From contig MNCI01008330.1 of assembly GCA_015680685.1 (NCBI GenBank), positions 382,047-446,046 of the forward strand: a stretch of DNA of 64,000 nucleotides, in the 5' to 3' direction. The DNA comes from Gnetum montanum (taxonomy: Eukaryota > Streptophyta > Gnetopsida > Gnetales > Gnetaceae). The notes beneath the pieces are model-generated. The model ran no database searches and was not told the DNA's origin. It was given only the letters and a program-made list of their open reading frames with translations. The number at the start of each line of letters is the position of its first letter. Position 1 is the stretch's first letter. Shown here one piece after another: positions 46,946-58,520 of the stretch. Position numbers and translations under genes: made by a program.

Positions 46946-48470
46946 ATTACTAACTGAATAAGAGGTTTTTGTATACTTTGTAAACTTACAAACATCACAA
47001 AGAAGGTCCATATTAAACGGCTTAAATAAAATAGAAAATAATCTCTACATAGCTTGTTGTGAAGCATGTGATAGACACTAAACCAAATTTGTTAAGCATA
47101 CAAGAAGAAATCTAGCTGAAGAGCATGATTCGCTTAGCTTGATGCAGACAATTGAGCTACGCCTCCCTTTAACATATACAAGGCATCATGCACCCTACCA
47201 TGACCAATTATTCTCCTTGTCTTCAACTCCTAGAAAACACTGTGTACGGGAAATTGTGACTTTAAAATTTAAATCTCTGGTAATAGCCATAATAGACAAT
47301 AGATTATTAGAAGAGTTGAAAACAATAAAAGATAGAGTTAAGGTAGGAGTGCACTTAATGGAACCTTTCCCTAATACAAAAGATAAAGAGCCATTTCTTA
47401 TGCAAACCTTATCTCTCCCTAAGGAGAAAAAGTAGAAGAAAACTAGTTTCTAGAGCCAATCATATGATCAGAAGCATCAGAATCTCTGATCCAAATATTT
47501 AACTTAATAGAAGCAATAGTGCTGAAAACTATAGTTAATATAGCTAAGTGTACAAAGTTTGAGGTTGAAGGATTAGATAAAACAATAGTTTAAAAAATTA
47601 CTCATTTTGCTCATGAAACACCAAAGAATGTCAAATTCTTCCTTAGAGAGATTGGCAAACTCTAAACTACTACCTTGAGATATATTCTTAGTTGCCTTTG
47701 AGAAATGTGCTTGTGATTGAGCTGGTGTAGTTCTCTTTCATCCTTGCCTCTAAGAAGGACATCCATGTAATCACTTTTCAATTGATCATTGTTCACATTC
47801 CCTTTAGTTCACTCCACTATTACCTCCTTCTAAGAAGGATTGACCACCATAACAAACTTTTCTTGCAAAACATGATGCAACAAAGCACTCCTCTTGCTTT
47901 CCTCTTATTGCACATAAGCATATGCCATGGACTTAGATTTTTAGTGGATCATACTCAGGATTAAGGCTAGTTAATAAGTCATACACCCACTCTTTGTCCA
48001 ACAAGTTCTGAAAAATAACATCATTGGGTCATTCAGCAAGAAAAATCCCGATAAAAGTCAAATTCTTAGCATAAATTGCAAAGTTCACCAAAATATCAAG
48101 CAATTATCAAATCACCTTGTTTTGTCTCATGAACCTTCTACTGTAGTTCATAAATCTAAGTACCATTTTCAGCCTGTGAGTACATCTAAGCTGTACCATT
48201 CCAAATTTTGCATGCAAATTCAAAGAGTAAGTGGCCATGGGCAACTAACGGTTGCATAGAATTACTATGCCAAGACATTACTAGTGATTATTCAAACCCC
48301 CTATTTCCAATAGATGGTTCATCAGCTGCCAAGCCTCTTCATTTACCCATGATGTGCCCATAACTCCACAAGCATTGCGAAATAGCAAACAAGAACAAGA
48401 CCACTCCAAAGAGCAAACAATCATCAACCAGAACTCCTGTCCTAATTCCTATACTCTCTTTAGTAATGAT
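46946..48470 (-). pseudogene. copia gag, protease and integrase zinc region
   Basis: Minus text, from the top: gag block EWVYDLLTSLNPEYDPLKI (about 47960); further down ANLSKEEFDILW (47650). Then comes the protease IWIRDSDASDHMIGSRN (about 47470), where the family has DSGA-SDHM, so the glycine of the active site is changed. Next is GHGRVHDALYMLKGG (47180), the pre-integrase segment, and CDVCKFTKYTKTSYSV (about 46990), the second half of the HHCC zinc finger, at whose end the L1 has inserted. Confidence 0.8.
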
Positions 48471-48477
48471 CTACAAG

Positions 48478-49135
48478 TTACTACCCATACTTACTTCCAA
48501 CATGTCCATAAATGCTTCAAGAACAACAACCAAAATAATACATGCTCAAACAAAATACCTCACAAAAACTTTCAGACATACAGTTTCAAGAATAAGACCT
48601 AAAATAATACTTAGCTAAACAAAATAATTCACAAACAGTTTCAAACATACATAGGAAAATTCAAATAACATATCATATTCAAAACCCCAACTCGGCCTAG
48701 AATGATGAAAAGCAATAGACAGATGAAGAAGCACACAGCCCTTGATCATAAACCAGATTCATCATTCATTAAAAACTGCTCTAATACCATTTTGTAATTG
48801 AAAGCATTACTACCCATACTTACTTCTGACATATCCATAAATGTTTCCAGAAAAACATCCAAAATGATACATGTTTAAACAAAATAAATCACAAATAGTT
48901 TCATACATATAGTTTCAAGAACAACACTCAAAATAATACTCAACCAAAAAAAATAACTCGCAAACAGTTTTAGACATACATGGGAAAATTCAAATAACAT
49001 ATCATATGCAAAATCGTAACTCAGCATAGAATGATGAAACACAATAGGCAAATGAAGAAGCACACAGCCCCTCATCAGAAACCAAATTCAGCACTCATCA
49101 AGAACTACTCTCTAATACCATGTTATAATTGAAAG
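48478..49135 (-). repeat. 329-bp tandem duplication spanning leader, primer site and LTR edge of copia
   Basis: Unit 1 48478-48806 and unit 2 48807-49135 align throughout (shared ACTACCCATACTTACTT start, GAAGAAGCACACAGCCC, CTAATACCAT end). The unit includes the primer binding site and the first 15 or so bases of the LTR, so the element carries a second, internal primer-site copy at about 48779-48791. Confidence 0.88.
49109..49120 (-). other. Primer binding site of copia, initiator-Met type
   Basis: Immediately inside the 5' LTR the minus strand reads TGGTATTAGAGA, matching the usual copia TGGTATCAGAGC primer site apart from a C-to-T change and the last base. Confidence 0.85.
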
Positions 49136-49354
49136 AGCAACAACTAAAGGAAAATTGAGAGAGAGCTCAAAGATGAAGTGATTACATAAGAAAGAATGAA
49201 AGAAAGTGAGAAAATTATTAAAGGTTGTTGATCTTTTCTTGTCTTGCACCCACATATTTATAGATGAGATATTAACAAAGTTACAGTTGTCGACAACTTA
49301 TCCACAGTCATCCTACTTATAGCTGTCAACAACTCCATGCCACCTTGCCCAACA
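49121..49354 (-). repeat. 5' LTR of copia element
   Basis: 234 bp. On the minus strand it starts TGTTGGGCAAGG and ends TATAACA. A TATA-like TATAAATA lies near 49256-49263 (minus). It is flanked on the outside by AAATT, the target duplicate. Confidence 0.88.
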
Positions 49355-49426
49355 AAATTCCTATCCTACCAATACCATTTTAAAGCTCCCTTTCAATGAT
49401 TCATATTTCTAGTTTCCTAGTTCCTA

Positions 49427-49800
49427 NNNNNNNNNNNNNNNNNNNNNNNNNNNNNNNNNNNNNNNNNNNNNNNNNNNNNNNNNNNNNNNNNNNNNNNNNN
49501 NNNNNNNNNNNNNNNNNNNNNNNNNNNNNNNNNNNNNNNNNNNNNNNNNNNNNNNNNNNNNNNNNNNNNNNNNNNNNNNNNNNNNNNNNNNNNNNNNNNN
49601 NNNNNNNNNNNNNNNNNNNNNNNNNNNNNNNNNNNNNNNNNNNNNNNNNNNNNNNNNNNNNNNNNNNNNNNNNNNNNNNNNNNNNNNNNNNNNNNNNNNN
49701 NNNNNNNNNNNNNNNNNNNNNNNNNNNNNNNNNNNNNNNNNNNNNNNNNNNNNNNNNNNNNNNNNNNNNNNNNNNNNNNNNNNNNNNNNNNNNNNNNNNN
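49427..49800. other. Assembly gap (Ns)
   Basis: 374 Ns just outside the copia element. Content unknown. Confidence 1.
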
Positions 49801-50900
49801 GAGTCATAGTAAAAGTACATGTTCACAACTATGGCATTAGGTAGACAGCCAGCCATAATAAATCATCTTCAAATTATTCTCTGCCTTAATAATTAGTCCA
49901 TCATAGATGGGATAAAGGCACCAAAATGATGATTTAGTGTATCCTACGAAATACTAAATGCTTCAAACAAAACACACTAAACCAATACATCATATCACTT
50001 GATTACTCAACATGTGATTAACCTGAATTCTGATTTGAAGTCCTTTAACTGATCCAAAAGGACTTCAAATCAGAATTCACGTAGGCCTATTTTATAGAAA
50101 ACAAACATCCAATAACCAATATTAAATTTTTTAATTGGTTCTTTTACAGCCTCTTCTAAGAAAATAAAATGCTCATGAAATAGGGGTTGGTACACAAAAC
50201 AGAATCATTAGATTAATTAAATTACATCAAAATGAATCTATGGAAAATAGCCTTCATTATCATTAAGAAAATACAGTAGTCAAAATTTATTGATAACACA
50301 TACGAATGAACTATGACATATGAAAAAGGATCTAAAATTTAAATACACCTATGTCATGTTATCGGCATATGTAGAAATGGCATCACAAGATATTACACTA
50401 TCTAACCTACTTCAATGCTTAATCATTCGGTAAAAAACAGTGCTATACATCTTGAAAGTGAATCAACTATAGCCAAGTTGTAGGGTATTTTTCAAAATCA
50501 ATGTGACTCAAGAACCTGAGATAGCTATCTACCGATGGACAATTCATAAGCCTAACAATAGAAGCTGATCTTATTTAGCAGACATCATTAACATAGTCTT
50601 AAACAAAAAGAGGAACACTATAGTATGATTTACATTATTTAAAAAAAAAAAAACTATTCCTATTACCGCTTAGCCTCTGAAACCACCTGCTGATACAAAA
50701 TGGAGAAAATATAACAGCACTGATCTCAACTCAAAGAAGGAAGATATACCAGCTTTATTTGAATAACCAATCATAATAAAATTTCAGATGATAAACTATA
50801 TTTGATTTAGCCCTAAACAAAAACAGAGAATTGTTCTCGTTAGTTGGGAACTCTACCTCACAAGTAGACTTAAACACAATAAAATTAATAAATATTTCTT
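49801..50900. other. Intergenic, nothing coding
   Basis: AT-rich without supported gene. It contains the perfect inverted repeat at 50024-50079. Confidence 0.55.
50024..50079. repeat. Perfect 23-bp inverted repeat (hairpin)
   Basis: Arms 50024-50046 and 50057-50079 are exact reverse complements around a 10-base loop AACTGATCCA. Each arm includes GAATTC and TTTGAAGTCC. Neither a terminator context nor MITE ends were found around it. Confidence 0.92.
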
Positions 50901-50904
50901 AACA

Positions 50905-52590
50905 AACCGTAGAATTCTGATTTCATAATATAAAATTATGACTCAGCAAGAAACAGAAGAAAATTCAAGCACATAACAAGCTTTAACAGCCATGATGAAT
51001 TGATGTGATGTCAAACCCTAAAATCTATTCATTTCGAAGTACCAAACCTACCGTGTTTGCACAATGGAAGGGGATGTTAGCTGCAGTCTAAGAACATTTG
51101 GACAAGGTAACTCCAATCCCATTCAAAAACACACAAAAACCCAAGTGCACTTTCAACCAAAACATCATATGCATCCTACTAGACCCAAAGAACCATAAAG
51201 CACATTTCTTTCATTATTCTTATTAGAGTACTCAAAGAATCCATTGGCCATCTAGCTATTACACACCAAGAAACCTCCACGACTAACCACTTGTAGCCCA
51301 CACAAGAGAACATAGGTGTTGTACAAATGATGTGAGCCAGCAACATTTTGTAAATAAAATATGATAATAGCATCAAAAGGAAGTGCACCAAATGACCAAA
51401 GCAAAATAAACACTTGACCCACATAATTTAACAAACCTAAAACCAATGCAATGCTTGCACCACCAAAAAAACGTCAGGTAGTTATTTTACAAGTCAGGTA
51501 TTTGTATTCAAAGCCTTCTGCTCTGGTATGGATAAATACCCCTAATAAGAAGGGTCTGAAAATAACTGAAGAAAATCCTCCTAGCACTCAAAGCTTTTAA
51601 GTTCCAAGCACAAAGCTCCAAGCCTCTGACCCTTCCAATGATAGCCTAGAACTTGTGGCCAGGTGTGCTCCTCACATCTCACATGGCAACAGGTATCCCA
51701 ATCCAAAATTCAGGCTGATTCACTCACCAGCCTCATGAAATGCAGCTTTGATAAAAAAAACCCTAGAGAAAAGAGAATGAAAAGCCCAGAAAGCCCAAAA
51801 AACTGCCACCTTAATTGCTTGTCACATTTAGGCCTGATTTAAAACTTTCATTGAACAAGTCTGATTTTGTAACTAACCAATTTCAGGTGTAGCTCCCACC
51901 AAACCAGCAGCCACTACAACCATCATTCAAGGAGGGTTCCACCATAGAATAAGCTTTCACCCAAGGGGATAGACGTAAAATATTTTATTTCAAGGAAGTA
52001 AATGTGGTCAACACCCACAAACCTTTCTCCTACTCTCAAGGGCTATTCTCATAAAACCAATTCACCTACGAACATAATTGTTGCTGAACTTGTAGACGTT
52101 GTGTAGGGACAAAAATTACCCTAGGCATCATCTTCCTAGCCTTGTCCCAATAATATGGGTGAGCTACATAAGTTCTTTTTCACTATTCACCTCTATTAAC
52201 AACTAAATCTTTACATGCAATTTTTTCATATCATCTTTAACCATGTATCTCCGTGTTTTTTGTTTTTTTTTTCTTTTTTTTTTGGGGGGGAGGGGGGAGG
52301 ATCTTCCTCTTGGTAAGTATCTAGAATTGGTGATATAGCAACCTTTTTTAAACCATCATTATCTGATCTTCTTTGAATGTGACCAAACCATCTAAGATAC
52401 TATTTTGTAGCTTATCTGCAATTGAAGTATCTTCCTCTAACATCTCCTCTTATAACATTCAACATCCCTATAAGCATTTACATTTCTACCACATTGATTT
52501 GTTGTTCATGCTATTAAAAAATTACACTAGATAACAATATTCAATTTCACTTCATCCACCAAATGAAAACTTAGTCTTGGCCTTTAATTG
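50905..52590 (+). repeat. Long direct repeat, copy A
   Basis: Aligns in order with copy B at 53911-54975: GATTTCATAA, AGCCATGATGAATTG, AAGGGGATGTT, GGTAACTCCAATCCCATT, ACTTTCAACCAAAACAT, CTAACCAATTTCAGGT, GGTCAACACCCAC and finally AAATGAAAACTTAGT. Copy A is longer because of extra sequence (about 51250-51790) and an RTE LINE insertion (52125-52516). No conserved ORF; it is probably a non-coding repeat or dead element. Confidence 0.85.
52125..52516 (-). mobile_element. 5'-truncated RTE LINE insertion
   Basis: Flanked by AAAAATTACCCTAG (52111-52124) and AAAAATTACACTAG (52517-52530), a 14-bp target duplication with one difference. The plus-strand left end (CATCATCTTCCTAGCC then TTGTCCCAA) is the same tail as at 22226 and 40427. 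The right end carries the CAACAAATCAATGTGG word of the RTE C-terminal domain in reverse. A T/G homopolymer tract at 52257-52303 interrupts it. Confidence 0.85.
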
Positions 52591-52599
52591 TGAAAATAA

Positions 52600-53860
52600 A
52601 CGAAATAGCTCTATACCTTCTAAAAGGTTGTCCTTTGTCCCTGCCCATTTTGGAATTTCGATCAATAAATTAGAAACATGGATGCAAATGGTGTCACTTA
52701 ACTATTTAATTCAAGTACTAAATTGTCTTATTAGTCTTCTTATTTTGTTGACGATGTTGAATTGGTACAAATCTAGTGAAAAATTACAAGTTAGGCTTAA
52801 AATCTTAGATAAATTTTGCCAATGCTCTAAAATGAAGGTGAATTTCAATAAAACCAAAATCATGATGTGGAAAATAAATGAAAAAAATTAATTATTCTTC
52901 AAGTTAGGTGACAATGCAATTGACATAGTTAAAAAATTATAAATATTTAGGCTTGAAATACTCTAGCAATTGCATGTGGGATCTGTGTATTAACCAAAGG
53001 ATTAGTGTTGGAGTGAAAGCTCTTTATTATTTTAAAAGAGCTGCAATCAACAGTCAATTGTGGTATAGGATATTTGGAAACAACTTTTCAAGACAACTGT
53101 ACAATCAATCCTCTTAGATGGGTATGTTGAGTGGGGTCTTAAATTATCATTCATATATATAAGCACATGTTAAAAGACATACAAAAGCAATATTTATCAG
53201 AGGAGTTCTAGGTTAAAAAATGACCTCTCTATGACATCCTTAATGTGGGGGCTATTTGTTGATTTGTTGCTTATACCTGTAAGGTAGCTAATTATACAAT
53301 AAATAAGTTCTCCAAGTTGGTACTAGAGACTACTTAGTAGGAAGGTTAGTACTGCCAGGGAATTTTATGGTTGCAAAAATAGAACATTGATAATAAAATT
53401 TCTGGTTGTCCTTCCAAAGGGCTCTATCAAATTATTAAGCACAATGCACTACAAAAATAGTAGACTAATGCTGAAGGGAAAAGGCAATTTTACTTACATA
53501 GCATTAAAGGAGGCAGCACTGCAAAGGTAGACTATTTAACTACTGCAATTCTTCACCAACTGCAAGTTCAGTAAAACAAGAATGCTTTTCATTATTTTAG
53601 AATAGAAACTGGCAAATGGAGTAACATTCCAAGAGAAGATTTGACCTATCATGTTTGTAATGAAAATGTTATTGAAGATGAATGTCACATGTTTAGTAAC
53701 GTTCCAACAGAAGATTGTACTTGTCACTTCTGTAACAAAAATGGCATTAAAGATGAATGCCATGTGTTTCTACAATATACACAACTTAACATATTTGAAA
53801 CAAATGGAACAATAATGCCCATGATCTTATTAATTTGTTTCAAACATGTCTAAAAATACT
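52600..53860 (+). mobile_element. LINE remnant, RT palm and C-terminal cysteine region
   Basis: Plus strand: YFVDDVELVQ near 52745 corresponds to the RT catalytic box. It is followed by LQVRLKILDKFCQCSKMKVN and FNKTKIMMWK, the segment following the palm. After frameshifts, FRIETGKWSNIPREDLTYHV (near 53600) and CNENVIEDECHMF match the C-terminal motif of several non-LTR elements (ETGRW..IPRE..C..C..E.E.H). It lies between the two long direct repeats. Clade not assignable by eye. Confidence 0.7.
53623..53772 (+). repeat. 75-bp in-frame tandem pair in the LINE C-terminal region
   Basis: 53623-53697 and 53698-53772 encode two similar 25-residue modules, VCNENVIEDECHMF and FCNKNGIKDECHVF. The cysteine/histidine segment is thus duplicated without shifting the frame. 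Confidence 0.85.
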
Positions 53861-53910
53861 GGTAACTTTGTGAATGTATGTTTTGCCTATTAAATAGATC
53901 CCTGGTGTCT

Positions 53911-54975
53911 TCAGATGCAATAAAGATTTCAACTTCTAGTTTCCGATTAACTTTTTTAAACAGATCTGAGAATTTTGATTTCATAAAATTAAACTAATAC
54001 TCAACAAGAAACAAAGGAAAATACAAGCACATAATCAGATGCAATAAAGATTGCAACTTCTAGTTTCCAATTAACTCTTTTAAACAGATCTGAGAATTTT
54101 GATTTCATAAAATTAAACTAATACTCAACAAGAAACAAAGAAAAATACAAGCACATACCAAGCTTGACAGCCATGATGAATTGGCATGACCTTAAACCCT
54201 CTAATCTTTTCAATTCCTAGTATCAATTCAAACTCCCATGTTTGCACATGAAAGGGGATGTTGGCCATAGACTAAGAGCGTTTGACCACAATTGAACAAG
54301 GTAACTCCAATCCCATTGCAACCTAAAAAAAACCAAGAGCACTTTCAACCAAAACATTATGTCCATCCAAGAAGACAAACAAGAAACCTAAAACACATTT
54401 CTTTCCTTATTCTTATTAGAGAAAGGCAATTGAGAAGGTTGAACAAAAGAAAATGAAAAGTCCAAAAGGACTTTCCTCTCTTGCATTAAAGAAAAATCAA
54501 AGACAGTAAGTAACATAGAAAGAAAGCAACTATGCTCTTCCGTAGGCCTCTGTTTATACAATATTGGCACCTCTCCTGTAACTGCCACATCGATTGCTTA
54601 CCACATTCAAGCCTGATTTGGGATCAATCAAGTCTTAACTAACCAATTTCAGGTCTAGCTCGCACCAAAACACCAGCCACTACGATCATCATTCAAGGGA
54701 GGGCCCACCATACAATCAGAAACTTTTTCCTATAAAATTAGCTGTCGCTTAACAGGATAGAGGTAGAATGTTTTATTTTAAGAAAGTAAACATGGTCAAC
54801 ACCCACCAACCTTTCTCCTATTCTCTATGCCTATTCTCATAAAACAAATTTAGCTATGGACATGATCTGTGCTTGACTTGTAGACCAAAAGATACATTGG
54901 GTGGGAGAAAATGGATAGTTGACAAGAATATGTAGTTTCACTTCATTCATATTAAATGAAAACTTAGTATTGACC
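53911..54975 (+). repeat. Long direct repeat, copy B
   Basis: Partner of copy A (50905-52590) in the same orientation, about 3 kb away. It begins with a 124-bp tandem pair (53911-54034 and 54035-54158, nearly identical). The minus ORF at 54388-54588 lies inside it and has no recognisable domain. Confidence 0.85.
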
Positions 54976-57239
54976 TTTTATTGTGAGCCTTAAAAAATGC
55001 TATCATAACCTTCCATGCTTTTAAAAAAAAAGTTATAATCTAAAGATTAACTAATCATAGCAATTTAAATAATTTTTCCTCTACTATCTTAAGAACATAC
55101 AATCAAATGGCTCATCATAAAATTCATTTCATAAAGTCCATATTCATAAAACCCATATCCATAATCTTGAATTTTTGAAAACAAGACTAAAACAGCTGCA
55201 TTTTAAAATAAGCAATCCAGCTTAAGTATCATATGACAAGAAACTACATGAAATAATGAGGCGGTACAACAGAAGCCCATGAAGATTCATTGACAGATTT
55301 TTAAAACAAAAACACCTCACCATCAAGGTTTTCTTGTGTTCGTTTCTTAAGAGCATAAACAAAGAAAACAACACTTAGGGTTGCTCAGTTTATTCACCCT
55401 CACACAATCAAGGATATGTATCCAAATCTATGTAACATTCCTGTATATACACTAAAAACTAGAACATTTTTGTTCAATAACTAACGTCTAGGTACCTTCC
55501 CATGCTCTAAACCAAGCAAAAGTTTCATGAGGTCTTCATGGTATATATGTGTGTGTGAATTCTTTGTTTCCATAATTATAAAGCTTATCTACGCATAGAA
55601 GAAAAGAATATCTATGTATAAAAGAAAAAAAATATTGATTAAAATTACTACAATTAGTAAAAAGAAATTTCATTCGCAATTTTTCTCTTGAGATTAAACT
55701 TTTCTCTTTACAATCAAATTATATAAATGTAAGGCTTTCCCATGGCCCTATAATCCTTCGGAATGACATACTTGTAAAACTAAAACTGAATCCGTAGAAC
55801 AGAAATCAACTTCAGCTGTTTCAATCATAGAAATTCTTTGTAACCATTAAAAAAACTAACAAGGAATTAAAGCTGCAGGATTTTCTATCATCGCAGCTTT
55901 TATGATGTGATTTCTAACATAGTGTAAAAAAAAATCGCAGCTTTTATGATGTGATTTTTAACATAGTGTTAAAAAAAGTTCATTACTTGAAACCTCGATG
56001 TTCGTCCAGCCAAGGGACCTTCATCCAGCCAAGTAGGTCCTTGGGGTCCGATGCCTTCAGAGAGTTTAGCCACACCTGCTTTCACCAAAAATGCTCCAGA
56101 CATATTGAAATATACATTTCATAAATATAAACGTACATTCTCGTTCCCATTCAAAATGGTAATGGTAAACCAAAAGAGCACACGACACAATATCCGACTC
56201 TGATTGTGTTGGAAATGAAATCTAAATTAAGAAAACAACGTTTGCTAATCAACCAGCCAATAAGCAGGACTTTCAAGGAAACCTGATAGAATTGTTTCAA
56301 AGAATTCTACGCGGAAATCTATGATAATTCTGGACGTACGTAGGGAAGAAATTGGAAGGAAAGGATGCAAACAATGAGGCCAAAGCCAATCAGGAAACTA
56401 AATGTAGAATCTCCCCCTTACATGATCTTAAGTAGGTATCTCTAAACGAGTAAACGTCATACATCGTATGGTTCACCTACGTAGGCTTCCGGACCTTCGT
56501 AAAGATCGAACGCTTTATTGGCTTTTTACCCAGGGTAAATTTATACAAAATTTCAAGTATGATTTTCAAAAACAAAAAAATCAAGCACAATTAAAAATTT
56601 TTGTTAATATCGACCAAGTTGGGCAGTGGCCTTAAAATGGGGTTTTTCATTTTTACAACACTATTGAAACATGCCAATAACCTACTGAGCTAATTGCAGA
56701 ATCTGGTGTAAGTGTGTATTTTATTGCAGCAAAATCAGACTGTGCAATATGTAAGAACACGCTGCATAACAAGTTAACCTGTGAATTGTTGACACACCCG
56801 AATAGCCATGACAATTTTACTTTAAATAGAATATAAAGTAAATCAGCCTTTTAAACAATAAATTCCTTGCTTCGTAGCTCCGTACCTTAACAGCTATGGT
56901 ACCTAACCTTGAAACCACTGAACACAGGTTTTTTAAAATGATAGACAAAGGTAAAAGAAAAAACTTTAATTAAAAAAAAAAAAAACCAAACTTACGATCT
57001 AGGCAGGGGGTTTGATTCTATTGAGTAGAACTGAGATATAAATTAACAAAAATTGTATAAAAAGAATTCTGAAACTAGTCCAATAGATTCAATGTGCATT
57101 TCAGTAAAAGCAAGTAAAAAATTTCAATTTCACATTTTACGTTCCAGTTACCTATCCGTAACGATCATCTGCCAGTAAATGCTGCCCATGGTGCCCATGG
57201 TTTATCTGTTCTGCAAGTTGCCATGATCAAAGTTATTTT
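54976..57239. other. Intergenic, nothing recognised
   Basis: No gene supported. It contains a 44-bp tandem pair at 55890-55976 and, near 56010-56035, a short TCCAGCCAAG repeat. From about 55970 composition is more balanced, as around the GLK gene, but no exon can be supported. Confidence 0.5.
55890..55976. repeat. 44-bp tandem pair
   Basis: Two units starting ATCGCAGCTTTTATGATGTG (55890 and 55934), each ending in a run of A. Nearly identical. Confidence 0.88.
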
Positions 57240-57960
57240 TCAGACACATGCTAAACAGAAAAGGAGGGAAAACCTATGGAAAAGGTTATTAGTTGCAACG
57301 GAATTTCTAAACACATGTTTGAGAGGGAAACTACGGGGAAAATATTAATTCACGTCGCATTGGTAAAAACTACCGGAAAAATATTGGTTCACACGCAAAT
57401 TCTAAATGCATGTTAAACAGAGGAATTCCAAACGTCGAGAAAGAAAGAGAAATTAAATCAGAGCGGAAATTAAAAGGAGAAGAACTATCAATAGGAATAC
57501 AAAGGGGGAAAAACGGACAGAAACAACAGGATGAAGGAGGGGATTAGAAAAATGAATCGGAATTAAATAAAGAGGAGGAAAAACGAAAAAAGAAAGGAGT
57601 GGACATTTTATTAATTCAAGGCAATTTCTAAGAGCATGTTGAGAAGAAGAATTCCAAACAACCAAGATAAAAATGAATCGGAACCAAATGAGGAGCATAA
57701 AAAAAATGAATTGGAAATAAACAAAGAGAGGAGAGCGAAAGGAATTCGAAAGAACTAACGAAAAGGAAAGATAAAATTAATCTGAACGAAAGGAAGAGGT
57801 GAACAAAAATGAAGTCCATGAAGTCGAATGTGAAAATGAATAAGAATGAAAGAAATAAGAGAATAACAAATAATTAGAACTAAGCAAAGAGAAAATGACC
57901 GGCATCGAAAAAGACGAATCGGAAGTGGAACAAGAGAATAAACTGGCAACCAATGATTTC
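57240..57960. repeat. Purine-rich imperfect repeat tract
   Basis: The plus strand is overwhelmingly A and G for about 500 bases (57430-57940). Two kinds of imperfect unit recur. AATTTCTAA..CATGTT..GAG occurs near 57300, 57405 and 57625, often followed by GAATTCCAAAC. AATGAATCGGAA.TAAA..GAGGAG occurs near 57550, 57670 and 57705. The minus ORFs here (57453-57949; Phe/Leu/Ser/Pro-rich) are by-products of the pyrimidine strand. Confidence 0.75.
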
Positions 57961-58370
57961 TACCGCAGTTCGTTTACCATACGATCCTAAATTGAAAAAG
58001 AAAATTTAATGATATTAACCATTATTATAGGCACATCATTAAAAATAGAATCCATAATTTATTCACCTTATTTATATAGAACATTTTTTATTTGAATAGA
58101 TTTTAATTAATTTAACTATATAGTTATATTTTTTTATGGAAAATTTAAATGTAGATAAATTTTTTTATTTCCATAAATATTAATTAATTTTTCTATATAC
58201 TTATAATATACATTTAGTTAAAGAATCGTATCACTCTAAAAAAAAGTACTACAAAGTTGAAATATACATTCAAATCAAGGTTTCTTATAATGTTGAATCG
58301 TATATAAATGAAATGAGTGTTTTCTCATTAACAATGAAGGCAAGCAAACACATATTTGATGAGTAAATGG

Positions 58371-58520
58371 TGATGTTAGCCTAGTGGTAATAGTATTTCC
58401 CATAAAAAGTATAGTCCTAGGATGAATTTTAATTTATTAATTTTAACAATGACATGTTAGCTTAGTGGTAAGAGTCTTGGCCTAAAAAACCTAGTTCACA
58501 AGTTGTTATATATAAAAAAA
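58371..58520 (+). mobile_element. Possible tandem tRNA-derived SINE heads
   Basis: GTTAGCCTAGTGGTAATAGT (58375) and GTTAGCTTAGTGGTAAGAGT (58454) are two A-box-like copies about 79 bases apart. The second is followed by a weak B-box-like AGTTCACAAG and A-rich text. No target duplication found. Confidence 0.35.

Larger units (their letters stand above)
38813..49354 (-). mobile_element. Ty1/copia LTR retrotransposon, complete but decayed and twice interrupted
   Basis: Minus orientation: 5' LTR at 49121-49354, 3' LTR at 38813-39039, target duplication AAATT at 38808-38812 and 49355-49359. The interior reads gag, protease, integrase, RT, RNase H in copia order. Integrase is split by an L1-like LINE (42430-46935) and RT by an RTE LINE (40427-41110). 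Removing both leaves about 5.35 kb, a normal copia length. All frames are broken. The two LTRs have diverged considerably, so the element is old and both LINEs are younger. Confidence 0.92.

Noticed and set aside
49396-49856. Open frames across the second N gap
   Set aside because: Same reason: Ns carry no stops and give false open frames.
50905-54975. The two long direct repeats as LTRs of an element
   Set aside because: No TG...CA ends, no primer site or polypurine tract, no target duplication, and the sequence between is a non-LTR remnant.
57453-57949. Hydrophobic minus ORFs as membrane protein genes
   Set aside because: They are translations of a pyrimidine-rich strand, so Phe, Leu, Ser and Pro dominate automatically.
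58371-58520. A functional tRNA gene
   Set aside because: Only A-box-like words are convincing; no cloverleaf can be drawn and the B box is poor.
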